From Smithella sp. D17 (GTDB lineage Bacteria > Desulfobacterota > Syntrophia > Syntrophales > Smithellaceae): a stretch of 6,676 bases of DNA. The stretch is from positions 1 to 6,676 of the forward strand of contig JQOA01000114.1 of assembly GCA_000753945.1 (NCBI GenBank), given 5' to 3'. The notes beneath the pieces are model-generated. The model did no database searches. It was not told the origin of the DNA and worked only from the letters and a program-made list of their open reading frames with translations. Positions 1-6,613 of this stretch are shown here, piece by piece. Each line of letters begins with the position of its first letter. The first letter of the stretch is position 1. The position numbers were made by a program, and so were the translations under genes.

Positions 1-34
1 CCCACCGGCAAAAAATATGGAGATTACACTCACG

Positions 35-1018
35 ATGCCAGCAACCTTTGCGCATTGCCTGTTAGCAAGGAAGGCAATTGACGGAATTCAAAAAAAGATT
101 AAAAAAAATGAACAACTCATAAGCTATGCACAAAAAATTGGAGAAAATAATCATTTTGTAGTTTTGGGATCCGCGAGTCCCGATTATCCCTACCTGACGA
201 ATATAATTACCACAGGCATTATTCCAATAAGTCATACATGGGCAAATAGGATGCATTATGAAAATACTAATTTGTTTATCAGGGAAGGATTGAGGCAACT
301 CGTTTCCATAGATAAGAAAAAAGAATCATTTGCCATCAGGCTTTCTTGGCTTTGCGGTTATTTGAGTCATGTAATTGCTGATTCCTATCTTCATCCTGTA
401 GTTAATGCGATAGTTGGCGGCCAGTATATGTTTACTCATGCCGAGCATGCTAAATGTGAGCTTATTCAGGATATTTATATTTTCAAAAAACTCACAGGCG
501 AAGATATAGTAAACTCCAATGCACGAACAGGTAGTTTTGGATTTCTTAAAATTCTTGATCAGTGTTCCGACATTAAAGATGGCAATCGTATCCATCCGGA
601 AATTCGCGATTATTGGAAGAAACTTTTGATAGCGGCTCATCCTAATGCAGTGGAGTATTTCAATGAAATCGATCCTGACGCATGGCATAGTAATTACAAG
701 AGTCGTGTGAACTTCGTATCTAATCGCGATGCAATATTCAGACACCTCATAGAAACAACAGGCCGAGCGTATAAGGAGGAATCAAACATTACAGCAGAAG
801 AACGCAATAAATATATCACAAATATAAATCTTCCTGATGGAACTATAGCCAATTACGATAAGACATTCAGCAAGACAGTCGATCTTATCGCTGCGACCTG
901 GCAACAAATGTTTAAAGGTATTGAAAGTAATGATCCCGATGGTGCAGTTTCCCAATATGTTAAAGACTGGAATCTTGATACTGGCGTTGATGAAACTAAA
1001 ATTGATTTATGGTCGTAG
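35..1018 (+). CDS. Zinc-dependent phospholipase C-fold protein (PF00882-like)
   Basis: Probable metal-dependent hydrolase of the zinc-dependent phospholipase C family, which in characterised members cleaves phospholipid head groups at a His/Asp zinc cluster. The start at 35 gives the family-typical N-terminus MPATFAH; an in-frame ATG at 17 is also open, but GGAG at 19-22 lies upstream of 35 and overlaps 17. Counting from the ATG at 17, candidate ligands are H13, D56 (in GSASPDYP), H73 and H80 (in HTWANRMH), H118/D122/H126 (HxxxDxxxH) and H141/H144/E148/D152. The family-like part is roughly residues 7-160; the remaining 170 residues match nothing I recognise. There is no signal peptide or membrane segment, unlike secreted clostridial and Bacillus enzymes, so it seems cytosolic or exported by another route. 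Its stop overlaps the Shine-Dalgarno of the following lipoprotein gene. The family call is fairly firm; the substrate is unknown. Confidence 0.8.
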   Translation: MPATFAHCLLARKAIDGIQKKIKKNEQLISYAQKIGENNHFVVLGSASPDYPYLTNIITTGIIPISHTWANRMHYENTNLFIREGLRQLVSIDKKKESFAIRLSWLCGYLSHVIADSYLHPVVNAIVGGQYMFTHAEHAKCELIQDIYIFKKLTGEDIVNSNARTGSFGFLKILDQCSDIKDGNRIHPEIRDYWKKLLIAAHPNAVEYFNEIDPDAWHSNYKSRVNFVSNRDAIFRHLIETTGRAYKEESNITAEERNKYITNINLPDGTIANYDKTFSKTVDLIAATWQQMFKGIESNDPDGAVSQYVKDWNLDTGVDETKIDLWS

Positions 1019-1022
1019 GAGG
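1017..1022 (+). promoter_or_regulatory. Shine-Dalgarno deciding the lipoprotein start
   Basis: A perfect AGGAGG overlaps the TAG stop (1016-1018) of the phospholipase-like gene and sits 9 bases before the ATG at 1032. It fixes the lipoprotein start there rather than at the longer open frame beginning at 921, and implies translational coupling of the two genes. Confidence 0.85.
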
Positions 1023-1031
1023 CATGTAGTG

Positions 1032-1481
1032 ATGAATGTAAAATGCTTCATGTTAGTTCTCTTAGTTATAGTGACAGGTTGTGTACCTCATGCGATTAAA
1101 GATGAAATTAATAATGCCTCAATGGAAGCAAGTCTGAGTGATATCGATCAAAAGGTTAAGAGCTATTATTTGACAAAAGATATTCCCGATAATTTTGATG
1201 CAGCACAATATAAGACTGTTGTTGATGAGTTATGTTCTTCAAATTCTGTATGTAAATCTCAGATAAAAGAATTATTTGATACTTACAACGTTCAAGTCAG
1301 AAAAATAGATGATACTTTTTCAGTGATGCTTTGCGACGTAGATAAGTTGAAGAAAACAATGGAAGATTTTGGCTGTAATAGCATGTTAGTGGAAATTAAG
1401 AGTTGGAAAGAGAATGATAATGTGCCTTGTAAGTTTGAAGATAATTGGCAACAAATTCTGCAACAACATTGTGCGGAATAG
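1032..1481 (+). CDS. Small cysteine-rich lipoprotein, function unknown
   Basis: A 149-residue protein of no family I recognise. The N-terminus has one Lys, a hydrophobic stretch (residues 5-14) and a lipobox VTGC with the lipidated cysteine at 17, so it should be processed by signal peptidase II and anchored to a membrane facing the periplasm or outside. The mature part holds six further cysteines (68, 74, 101, 115, 133, 147), an even number that could form three disulfides, and is otherwise hydrophilic and probably helical. The frame stays open back to 921, but that extension overlaps the upstream gene and would bury the signal peptide, so 1032 is chosen. With the phospholipase-like gene it forms a tight two-gene unit; a partner, inhibitor or immunity role is possible but is inference only. 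No clear hairpin terminator follows. Confidence 0.85.
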   Translation: MNVKCFMLVLLVIVTGCVPHAIKDEINNASMEASLSDIDQKVKSYYLTKDIPDNFDAAQYKTVVDELCSSNSVCKSQIKELFDTYNVQVRKIDDTFSVMLCDVDKLKKTMEDFGCNSMLVEIKSWKENDNVPCKFEDNWQQILQQHCAE

Positions 1482-1556
1482 GGTAATGACCTTTGATTCT
1501 CCATTTTTCACTAAAATAAATTTGTAATGGTAAGAAAAGGCTGGAAACTTATATTT

Positions 1557-1785
1557 CAACGGCCTGTTGCCCAAATAAGTTTTGCAAGGATTATAAAGAG
1601 CGGATATAAAAATAGCAACAAATTCTTGGAGAGAAACTGCCATGATGGGCTACCAACCTGATGCACAGCCGAAACTCTTTTATCATTCATTTAATCTTGA
1701 TGATCGTATTCCAGCTATTTCCGTTTTAAGGAAGATTCGAAAAAACATTGATTTTGAATTTATCTATCAGGAGGTCAAAGACCTG
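1557..1785 (+). mobile_element. 5' remnant of an IS1182/IS5-like insertion sequence
   Basis: This stretch holds the leader, promoter and first codons of a transposase gene, then homology stops. The left boundary is a guess near the ACGGCCTGTTGCCC segment, where base composition changes after the lipoprotein gene; the right boundary is where the transposase reading frame leaves family-like sequence, about 1780-1785. No partner inverted repeat and no rest of the transposase are present in the window, so the element is dead. Confidence 0.55.
1582..1610 (+). promoter_or_regulatory. Sigma-70-type promoter inside the IS remnant
   Basis: TTGCAA (1582-1587) and TATAAA (1605-1610) are separated by exactly 17 bases, which predicts a start near 1617 and a short leader before the ATG at 1642 with its GGAGAG site. 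It belonged to the transposase. With the transposase cut short, it now points at the GH46-like gene beginning at 1823, and no terminator is visible in between. Confidence 0.55.
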
Positions 1786-1809
1786 ACCCCTAATTATAGT
1801 CACATTTAA
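1642..1809 (+). pseudogene. N-terminal fragment of a transposase
   Basis: A 55-codon open frame starting MMGYQPDAQPKLFYHSFNLD, with a good GGAGAG site 8 bases upstream (1628-1633). The pattern of short leader, LFY, then a D-R-I-P segment, VLRKI and IDFEFIYQEVKD resembles the start of IS1182/IS5-group transposases. Intact members are several hundred residues long and carry a DDE catalytic core, none of which is present. Resemblance ends after VKD; the last residues (LTPNYSHI) come from other sequence before a TAA at 1807. It cannot be an active transposase. The stop lies only 13 bases before the GH46-like start, so translation of this fragment may deliver ribosomes to that gene. Confidence 0.7.
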
Positions 1810-1822
1810 TCAGGAGCATGCT

Positions 1823-2500
1823 ATGATAGACGAAAAAACAAAACAACTGATCAAGCGCGTTATTAACGTATTTGAAACCGGAACCCCTGAGGGGAAATAT
1901 GATGCTCTGGTGGTATATCCGGATGGAACAAACGGCAGCCGACAGATCACTTATGGCCGCAGCCAGACGACCGAACAGGGAAATCTGAAGAAGTTATTAT
2001 CACTCTATGTACAAAACGGAGGAACTTTCAGCAACCAGTTGTCCCCGTATATCGATAAAATCGGGCAAAAACCTCTTGCCGATAATGATGTGTTTAAAAA
2101 CCTTCTTGTTAAGGCGGCAAGAGAAGACGGGATAATGCGGAGTACCCAGGATCAGTTTTTTGATACTGCATATTATAATCCCGCAAGCAAATTTTTCGAT
2201 CAAAACCAATTTATTCTTCCGCTTAGCATGCTGGTGATCTACGACAGCTATATCCATTCAGGAAGCATTCTCAGGTTATTGCGGAAACGTTTCGGAGAAT
2301 ATCCCCCGGCCAATGGCGGTGATGAGAAAAAATGGGTGACCTCCTATGTGGATATTCGTCATCAGTGGCTCAAATACCATACCAATCCCTTACTGAGGAC
2401 GACTATCTACCGGACTCAATGCTTCAAAGACCAAATTGCGGCAGAGAACTGGTTGTTGGATAAATTGCCGATAACAGCCCACGGGGTTGAAGTTTCCTGA
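1823..2500 (+). CDS. GH46 chitosanase-like glycoside hydrolase
   Basis: A 225-residue protein resembling the family 46 glycoside hydrolases (lysozyme-like fold), which cut beta-1,4 bonds in chitosan by an inverting mechanism using a Glu and an Asp. Family-like landmarks are FETGTP with E18 as candidate acid, PDG...ITYGRSQTTEQGN with D34 as candidate base (their spacing is close to that in studied chitosanases), QDQFFD (109-114), SMLVIYDSYIHSGSI (135-149), GGDEKKW (165-171) and RHQWL (179-183). The start is supported by AGGAG at 1812-1816, 6 bases upstream. The length fits a single catalytic domain. There is no signal peptide, lipobox or wall-binding domain, unlike secreted chitosanases, so export would need another route (phage-type lysis, a specialised secretion system) or the role is intracellular. 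It is flanked on both sides by mobile-element debris, which suggests acquisition. Chitosan is inferred; peptidoglycan-related glycan is an alternative substrate. Confidence 0.8.
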   Translation: MIDEKTKQLIKRVINVFETGTPEGKYDALVVYPDGTNGSRQITYGRSQTTEQGNLKKLLSLYVQNGGTFSNQLSPYIDKIGQKPLADNDVFKNLLVKAAREDGIMRSTQDQFFDTAYYNPASKFFDQNQFILPLSMLVIYDSYIHSGSILRLLRKRFGEYPPANGGDEKKWVTSYVDIRHQWLKYHTNPLLRTTIYRTQCFKDQIAAENWLLDKLPITAHGVEVS

Positions 2501-2523
2501 TTTGCGGGGTAACCGAAAATATA

Positions 2524-2858
2524 TTTTACGGCCATTTGAGCCACCCTGTCCCGTATCGTCGGGATACCCAACGGCCTTCTATCGCCGTTTGATTTGGGTA
2601 TCATGACCCGCTTTACGGGGTCGGGTCGACAGGTCTTGCTCTTCAGTGCTTCTTCCAGCTCCGCCAGAATGGCGGTTGTCCCTTCTCCCGTCTCGATGGC
2701 CTCAAAGGTCTTTCCGTCTATTCCTCCCTTTGTTGGCTCTGACAAGATTATAGGCATGGCTGAGGATGTCCGCCCGATATATCTTGTCATACAAGGCGTA
2801 AAAACGATAGGCTTTCTCTTGCCTGGCCTTAGGTATAGCTTCCTCTTTTCAGTTTCAC
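2524..2858 (-). pseudogene. Group II intron reverse transcriptase/maturase, broken N-terminal fragment
   Basis: Read leftwards, one frame gives KARQEKAYRFYALYDKIYR, then ADILSHAYNLVRANKG. A second frame continues GGIDGKTFEAIETGEGTTA, then SKTCRPDPVKRVMIPKSNGD and RRPLGIPTIRDRVAQMAVK. Together these are the RT0/RT1 beginning of a group II intron-encoded protein. The frame changes near 2721-2730, where the family's glycine-rich N-K-G-G-x-G-I-D-G segment appears to have lost about 5 bases. A further single-base slip near 2840-2850 is likely if the old start was the GTG at 2856-2858. After AVK (about 2524) homology ends, so the catalytic YADD motif and the maturase and endonuclease domains are absent: roughly 100 of an expected 400 or more residues remain. 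No product is expected. Confidence 0.85.
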
Positions 2859-3040
2859 GAGGCTACTTGTAGGTTCACTTGCGTTACGGCCTGCTGCTTC
2901 GCCAATGGGAAACTTACGACCCCTTGTTACCAGGACGCCGCTCCCTTGAACTACCGGGGTGAATCGGACAATTCCCCGCACGGAACTGCAATCCGTTAGA
3001 TAAACAATTGTTACTGCGTACGGACACCCTACTTAATCAA
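2859..3040 (-). ncRNA. Remnant of group II intron RNA upstream of its ORF
   Basis: On the minus strand this segment leads directly into the broken reverse-transcriptase frame. It contains the kind of compact, GC-rich, pairing-prone sequence that precedes the ORF in bacterial group II introns (for example GGGAGCGGCGTCCTGG, then GTAACGCAAGTGAACC). It is much shorter than the several hundred bases of a complete 5' ribozyme half, and I see no GUGYG-type 5' splice boundary or domain V, so it cannot splice. The right edge, near the CTTAATCAATTAAG palindrome at 3032-3045, is uncertain. Assignment rests on position and general character. Confidence 0.5.
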
Positions 3041-3043
3041 TTA

Positions 3044-3190
3044 AGGGCTGTTCAAAAGCTTGTCCCGTACTTGATACGGGATGTCCAGATGCAAGGCCCC
3101 CGAGCCCTGAGGAATGAGGTGTATATGTGAATACTCCGCAATGACGAAGGGCGAGCGCAACGCAGCAGATGGGCTTTTTTCAACAGCCCT
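3044..3190. repeat. 147-bp MITE-like repeat with terminal inverted repeats
   Basis: The ends are inverted copies: AGGGCTGTTCAAAAG at 3044-3058, and AGGGCTGTTGAAAAAA read on the minus strand at 3175-3190, with one mismatch over the shared 14 bases. Inside are a perfect 7-bp hairpin (TCCCGTA 3063-3069, loop CTTGA, TACGGGA 3075-3081) and partly complementary arms around GATGCAAGGC and GCAACGCAGCAGATG. There is no open reading frame. In style it resembles dispersed intergenic repeats common in deltaproteobacterial genomes, which I recall rather than verified. The right end is one base from the response-regulator stop codon, so it also forms the 3' untranslated region of that operon. No clear target-site duplication is visible. 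Confidence 0.7.
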
Positions 3191-3191
3191 C

Positions 3192-4553
3192 TCAATGTTT
3201 CAGGGCGTATTTCTTGAGCTTGTACCGCAACATCCTTTCCGATATTCCTAAAATTTCGGCGGCTTTTGTCTGATTATCCTGCGTCTTTTCCATTGCCTCT
3301 ATAATTAATTTCTTTTCTAAATTATCAACCGAATCGCGTAAAGCACCAGAGGCTTTCTTTTCGGAATCATCAACGGGTAGTATCGATTTGAATGGTAAAT
3401 CCTCTGTCGTAATGTATTGATTGCGTGCGATTACTACTGCCCTTTCAATAATATTAACCAGTTCGCGAACGTTTCCCGGATAGTCGTATTTCAAAAGAAC
3501 GTCACGTGCCTGTGCTGTTAGTCCCTGAATATTTTTCCCATTTTCAACGGCAAATTTATCAATAAAATGATTGATCAAAAGGCTTAAATCTTCTTTTCTT
3601 TCTCTCAATGGCGGCAGGGACATGGTCACAACTTTCAGACGGTAAAAGAGATCTTCGCGAAACGTTCCTTCTTTAACCTGCTCTTCCAAATCGCGATTGG
3701 TTGCGCTGATAATCCTGACATCAACCTGTAGATTAACATTGCTGCCCAGCCTTTGGAATTCACGCTCCTGCAAAAAACGCAAAAGTTTAACCTGTATGGT
3801 CGGAGTTAACTCTCCTATTTCGTCAAGAAAAAGCGTCCCGCCATCGGCTTCTTCAAATCTGCCAATACGGCGGGAAGACGCGCCGGTAAAAGAGCCTTTC
3901 TCGTGGCCGAATAATTCGCTCTCCAGTAAATTTTCATGCAGGGTCCCGCAATTGACGACAACTATTGATTTGTGCGCCCGGGGGCTCAATTGATGAATCA
4001 ATCGTGCCAGTAATTCTTTCCCGGTTCCGCTTTCTCCCTGAATTAAAACGGATGCTTTGCTTGCGGCTACACGTCCCGCCAGATTAATCAGCTCAGCCAT
4101 GCGCTGGCTCTTGAAGATAATTTTATCTGCGGTAATGCCGCGTTTGCTTAAATCTTCCTTTAAAAGCTTGTTTTCCTGAATCAGCTGTCTTCTTTCCGCT
4201 ATCCTGTTGACCAGAATTATTAACTCATCCAGCTCGACAGGTTTTGTTATGTAATCAATTGCGCCTGCTTTCAGGGCTTCAACCGCCGTTTCGATTGTTC
4301 CGTAAGCGGTGATGATAATCACGTCTATTTCCGGATTGATGTGTTTTACTTCTTTGAGAACCTGTAGACCGTCCATTCCGGGCATCTTGTAGTCCAGAAG
4401 AATTAAATCAAAGTGACCGCCCCGGACTGTTTTAAGCGCTTTTTCTCCTTCTTCCGCTTCCATCACGGTATGGCCTTCGGAACGCAGAAAATCGCGCAGC
4501 ATTTCTCTTTGGGATTGACCGTCATCGACAACAAGAATACTCAGCTTTTGCAT
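3192..4553 (-). CDS. NtrC-family sigma-54-dependent response regulator
   Basis: A 453-residue transcription activator with the standard three domains. Receiver (about 5-120): acidic pair D10/D11, phosphoacceptor D54 in LLDYKMPG, T82 and K104. AAA+ ATPase (about 145-375): Walker A GESGTGKE (173-180), sigma-54 contact loop GSFTGA (220-225, Ser where Ala is commonest), Walker B GGTLFLDE (238-245), and the RLKVVTMSLPPLRER segment. C-terminal Fis-type helix-turn-helix: TKAAEILGISERMLRYKLKK. After phosphorylation by the adjacent kinase it should oligomerise, bind upstream sites and hydrolyse ATP to open sigma-54 promoters. The ATG at 4553 lies 6 bases after the kinase stop and is served by AAGGA at 4564-4568. 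All key residues are present, so it should be functional. It resembles AtoC/ZraR-type regulators in layout, but the regulated genes cannot be told from sequence. Confidence 0.96.
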   Translation of the reverse strand: MQKLSILVVDDGQSQREMLRDFLRSEGHTVMEAEEGEKALKTVRGGHFDLILLDYKMPGMDGLQVLKEVKHINPEIDVIIITAYGTIETAVEALKAGAIDYITKPVELDELIILVNRIAERRQLIQENKLLKEDLSKRGITADKIIFKSQRMAELINLAGRVAASKASVLIQGESGTGKELLARLIHQLSPRAHKSIVVVNCGTLHENLLESELFGHEKGSFTGASSRRIGRFEEADGGTLFLDEIGELTPTIQVKLLRFLQEREFQRLGSNVNLQVDVRIISATNRDLEEQVKEGTFREDLFYRLKVVTMSLPPLRERKEDLSLLINHFIDKFAVENGKNIQGLTAQARDVLLKYDYPGNVRELVNIIERAVVIARNQYITTEDLPFKSILPVDDSEKKASGALRDSVDNLEKKLIIEAMEKTQDNQTKAAEILGISERMLRYKLKKYALKH

Positions 4554-4559
4554 GAATTT

Positions 4560-6362
4560 TTAGTCCTTATCTTTTGAGGGTGTTTCATTAAATCTTTCGC
4601 GAGGCAAAATAACTTCAAATATGGTTCCTTTACCTTTTCTGCTGATTACCTGTATATCTCCTCCATGACCGCGGATGATTTCAAAAGCCAAAGGTATACC
4701 TAATCCCACGCCCTTTTCTTTAGTTGTATATTCAGGACTGAAAATCTTTTCGATTTCTTCCGCTGTCATGCCGCAGCCGGTATCGGAAATTCTGGTGATA
4801 ATATAATTCTTTCCATGCTTATCCACTGTAATGGTAATTCTACCTTCTGCCTCTGTTATCGATTCCATGGCATTTTTGATCAAGTTAAGAAATGCCTGCT
4901 GAAGCTTATTGACATCCATGGAAATCAAAGCCGGATTTTCCCGCCATGTTGTTTCAATGGTAATACCGCGGGTTGATGCTTCTTCGCGGATGAGGTTGAC
5001 AATTTTTTGCAGCACTTCCGTGATGGAGAATTTAGAGAAATCCAGCCGGCGGCTTTTGGAAAAGGTCAGGAACTCTTCAATTGTTGAGTTGAGACGCTTG
5101 ATTTCGTCTTTGATAACTCCGGAAAGATTTTGAAAATCAGCCTCCTTTTGGGGATCGGAAGGAACAAAATCACGTTTGAGCCTTTGCGCCGCTATGCTGA
5201 TCGCGTTTAAAGGATTGCGAATTTCATGTGCCACTCCGGCGGCTAGTTGTCCCAAAGAAGAAAGCCTTTCCGCTTTTTCCAGATGTCTCTCCATTTCAAC
5301 AATGCCGGCCAGATGCCGGTTCTGATCATGATAAAGCAGCCACATGGACAGTAGCGCGATTACGACAATCAAAAACATGAAAACGAAAATATGCTGACGG
5401 TTTTCGGCAATACTTTTATCCATAGAACTGCGGTTGATCCCGATTCTCACGATACCCACAATTTTTTTATCCACAAATAATGGCGCTACTACATCCAGGA
5501 TTTTATGGTCATCAAAATTAACTTTCCTGCTGGCGATTTTTGCCCTGCCTGCTAAAATTTCTTCAAGTTTTAAATCGTTTTTACTTAAGCTTGGGGCAAA
5601 CTGACCGGCGCTGCTGAGGAGTTTGGTTTGATCGTTGATAATTTGCATGTAGACAATGCCGTGGCCTTCACCTATTTTGTTCATGCCTTTTTCACCGGCG
5701 ACTTTCAAACTCCAGTAAATTAGTCCGGCTTTATCCAGATTGATTACCACGGTACCACTGTTATCCTTGCGCCTTAAACCGACAAAACCTATTTTATGTT
5801 TTTCTCGTATTTTCTCTAATAGTTCCAAAGTCGTTAATTTTTTGCCATTCTTTACAAGATCGCCTGGATTCAACAAGTCTGTTTGTAAGGCGCCGCTTTG
5901 ATGAACGGCATTGCCCTGAGCATTTAATAAACCGATGTAGAAAAAATTATTGTCAACAGCAAATTTATGCAGATAATCGTTGTTTATTTTGCCTTTTTTC
6001 CATTGATCATCAAGGGTTAAAGCCATTTTTGTTATTGCTTCGATTACCCATTTTTTGGAATAAGAAGCCTCGTCCTGGCTGGCATTTTTTATACTGGAAG
6101 CTTTTTTTTCAGGCGTGGCAATTATACTTTTTAAATTTTCTTCAGTTAAACGCTGCAGCACGCCAATAGTGCTCAGAGCCTGATCTTGCATAAATGCTAT
6201 GAGATTGTTTTCACTTCGTCTGATTTCCAGAAATCCTGTAGTCAGAATCAAGACTACAAAAATAGCGCTGACAATAGCTACAGCTAAAGGCTGGAGAAAA
6301 GGATCATTGTAATTGTGAGCTTTGCGGCGAACAATCAAATCTTTTTTTCTAAAAAAAATCAT
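4560..6362 (-). CDS. Membrane sensor histidine kinase, partner of the sigma-54 regulator
   Basis: A 600-residue inner-membrane kinase, expected to autophosphorylate on H379 and pass the phosphate to D54 of the downstream regulator. Layout: short basic cytoplasmic start; membrane segment 1 (about 25-45); a periplasmic region of about 280 residues; membrane segment 2 (about 325-344); a short helical linker; HisKA with H-box GVAHEIRNPLNAI; HATPase_c with N-box N493/N497, G1 box DTGCGM (527-532), F-box near 540-548 and G2 box GVGLG (551-555). The periplasmic part looks like a double Cache/PAS-like ligand sensor: the stretch ending in DVVAPLFVDKKIVGIVRIG is characteristic of the second Cache lobe. 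There is no HAMP domain and no cytoplasmic PAS. The start at 6362 has a modest AGGGT site 5 bases upstream. All catalytic boxes are intact. Its signal is unknown. Confidence 0.95.
   Translation of the reverse strand: MIFFRKKDLIVRRKAHNYNDPFLQPLAVAIVSAIFVVLILTTGFLEIRRSENNLIAFMQDQALSTIGVLQRLTEENLKSIIATPEKKASSIKNASQDEASYSKKWVIEAITKMALTLDDQWKKGKINNDYLHKFAVDNNFFYIGLLNAQGNAVHQSGALQTDLLNPGDLVKNGKKLTTLELLEKIREKHKIGFVGLRRKDNSGTVVINLDKAGLIYWSLKVAGEKGMNKIGEGHGIVYMQIINDQTKLLSSAGQFAPSLSKNDLKLEEILAGRAKIASRKVNFDDHKILDVVAPLFVDKKIVGIVRIGINRSSMDKSIAENRQHIFVFMFLIVVIALLSMWLLYHDQNRHLAGIVEMERHLEKAERLSSLGQLAAGVAHEIRNPLNAISIAAQRLKRDFVPSDPQKEADFQNLSGVIKDEIKRLNSTIEEFLTFSKSRRLDFSKFSITEVLQKIVNLIREEASTRGITIETTWRENPALISMDVNKLQQAFLNLIKNAMESITEAEGRITITVDKHGKNYIITRISDTGCGMTAEEIEKIFSPEYTTKEKGVGLGIPLAFEIIRGHGGDIQVISRKGKGTIFEVILPRERFNETPSKDKD
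4564..4568 (-). promoter_or_regulatory. Shine-Dalgarno of the response regulator, inside the kinase 3' end
   Basis: AAGGA on the minus strand lies in the last kinase codons, 10 bases before the regulator ATG at 4553. With a 6-base gap between genes, this supports one transcript and coupled translation of kinase and regulator. Confidence 0.75.
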
Positions 6363-6392
6363 TTTTACCCTGATAATCTTATTTTGTTAGTC

Positions 6393-6420
6393 ACTTTAAG
6401 CTATTTAAGGAAAAAGTCAA
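6393..6420 (-). promoter_or_regulatory. Possible sigma-70-type promoter of the kinase-regulator operon
   Basis: On the minus strand, TTGACT (6415-6420) and TAAAGT (6393-6398) are 16 bases apart, which would give a leader of roughly 20-25 bases before the kinase ATG. The -35 is good and the -10 matches the consensus at 4 of 6 positions. In such AT-rich DNA this could arise by chance. Confidence 0.4.
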
Positions 6421-6438
6421 CGGCTAATCCCCCAATCC

Positions 6439-6538
6439 CCGACATTTTTGTCGAAAAAGTGGTGAACACTGCGATTTGCAATTAAATATTTGAATTTATT
6501 ATGTTATTTAAAATAAGTAGGTATGTTTTCCGACATTT
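6439..6538. repeat. Two copies of CCGACATTT upstream of the kinase gene
   Basis: CCGACATTT occurs at 6439-6447 and again at 6530-6538, with starts 91 bases apart. The first copy is part of an inverted repeat CGACATTTTTGTCG (6440-6453), continuing to AAAAA. Paired sites of this kind upstream of a sigma-54 activator operon could be its binding sites, but nothing here proves it. The rest of 6363-6676 is AT-rich, with no gene that I can support. Confidence 0.35.
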
Positions 6539-6613
6539 ATTGCCGCCAACATAAAATGGTTATTCGTTACGATTGGCAATTTAATAAATTATTTATCAAT
6601 AACATTAAGTGTT

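Noticed and set aside
62..745. Two minus-strand open frames (62-298 and 326-745)
   Set aside because: They lie opposite the well-supported phospholipase-like gene and show no recognisable family or convincing start.
921..1031. Upstream extension of the lipoprotein frame to an ATG at 921
   Set aside because: It overlaps the phospholipase-like gene in another frame and would place the lipoprotein signal peptide internally; the start at 1032 has a perfect Shine-Dalgarno.
2594..2872. Plus-strand open frame of 92 codons
   Set aside because: It is antisense to the recognisable reverse-transcriptase fragment and has no family resemblance of its own.
3032..3045. CTTAATCAATTAAG palindrome as an operator
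   Set aside because: It sits at the junction of two mobile-DNA remnants, far from any start codon it could control.
3172..3189. GGGCT...AGCCC hairpin as an intrinsic terminator for the minus-strand operon
   Set aside because: The run of A/T lies in the loop and no T-tract follows the stem on the minus strand; it is better explained as the end of the 147-bp repeat.
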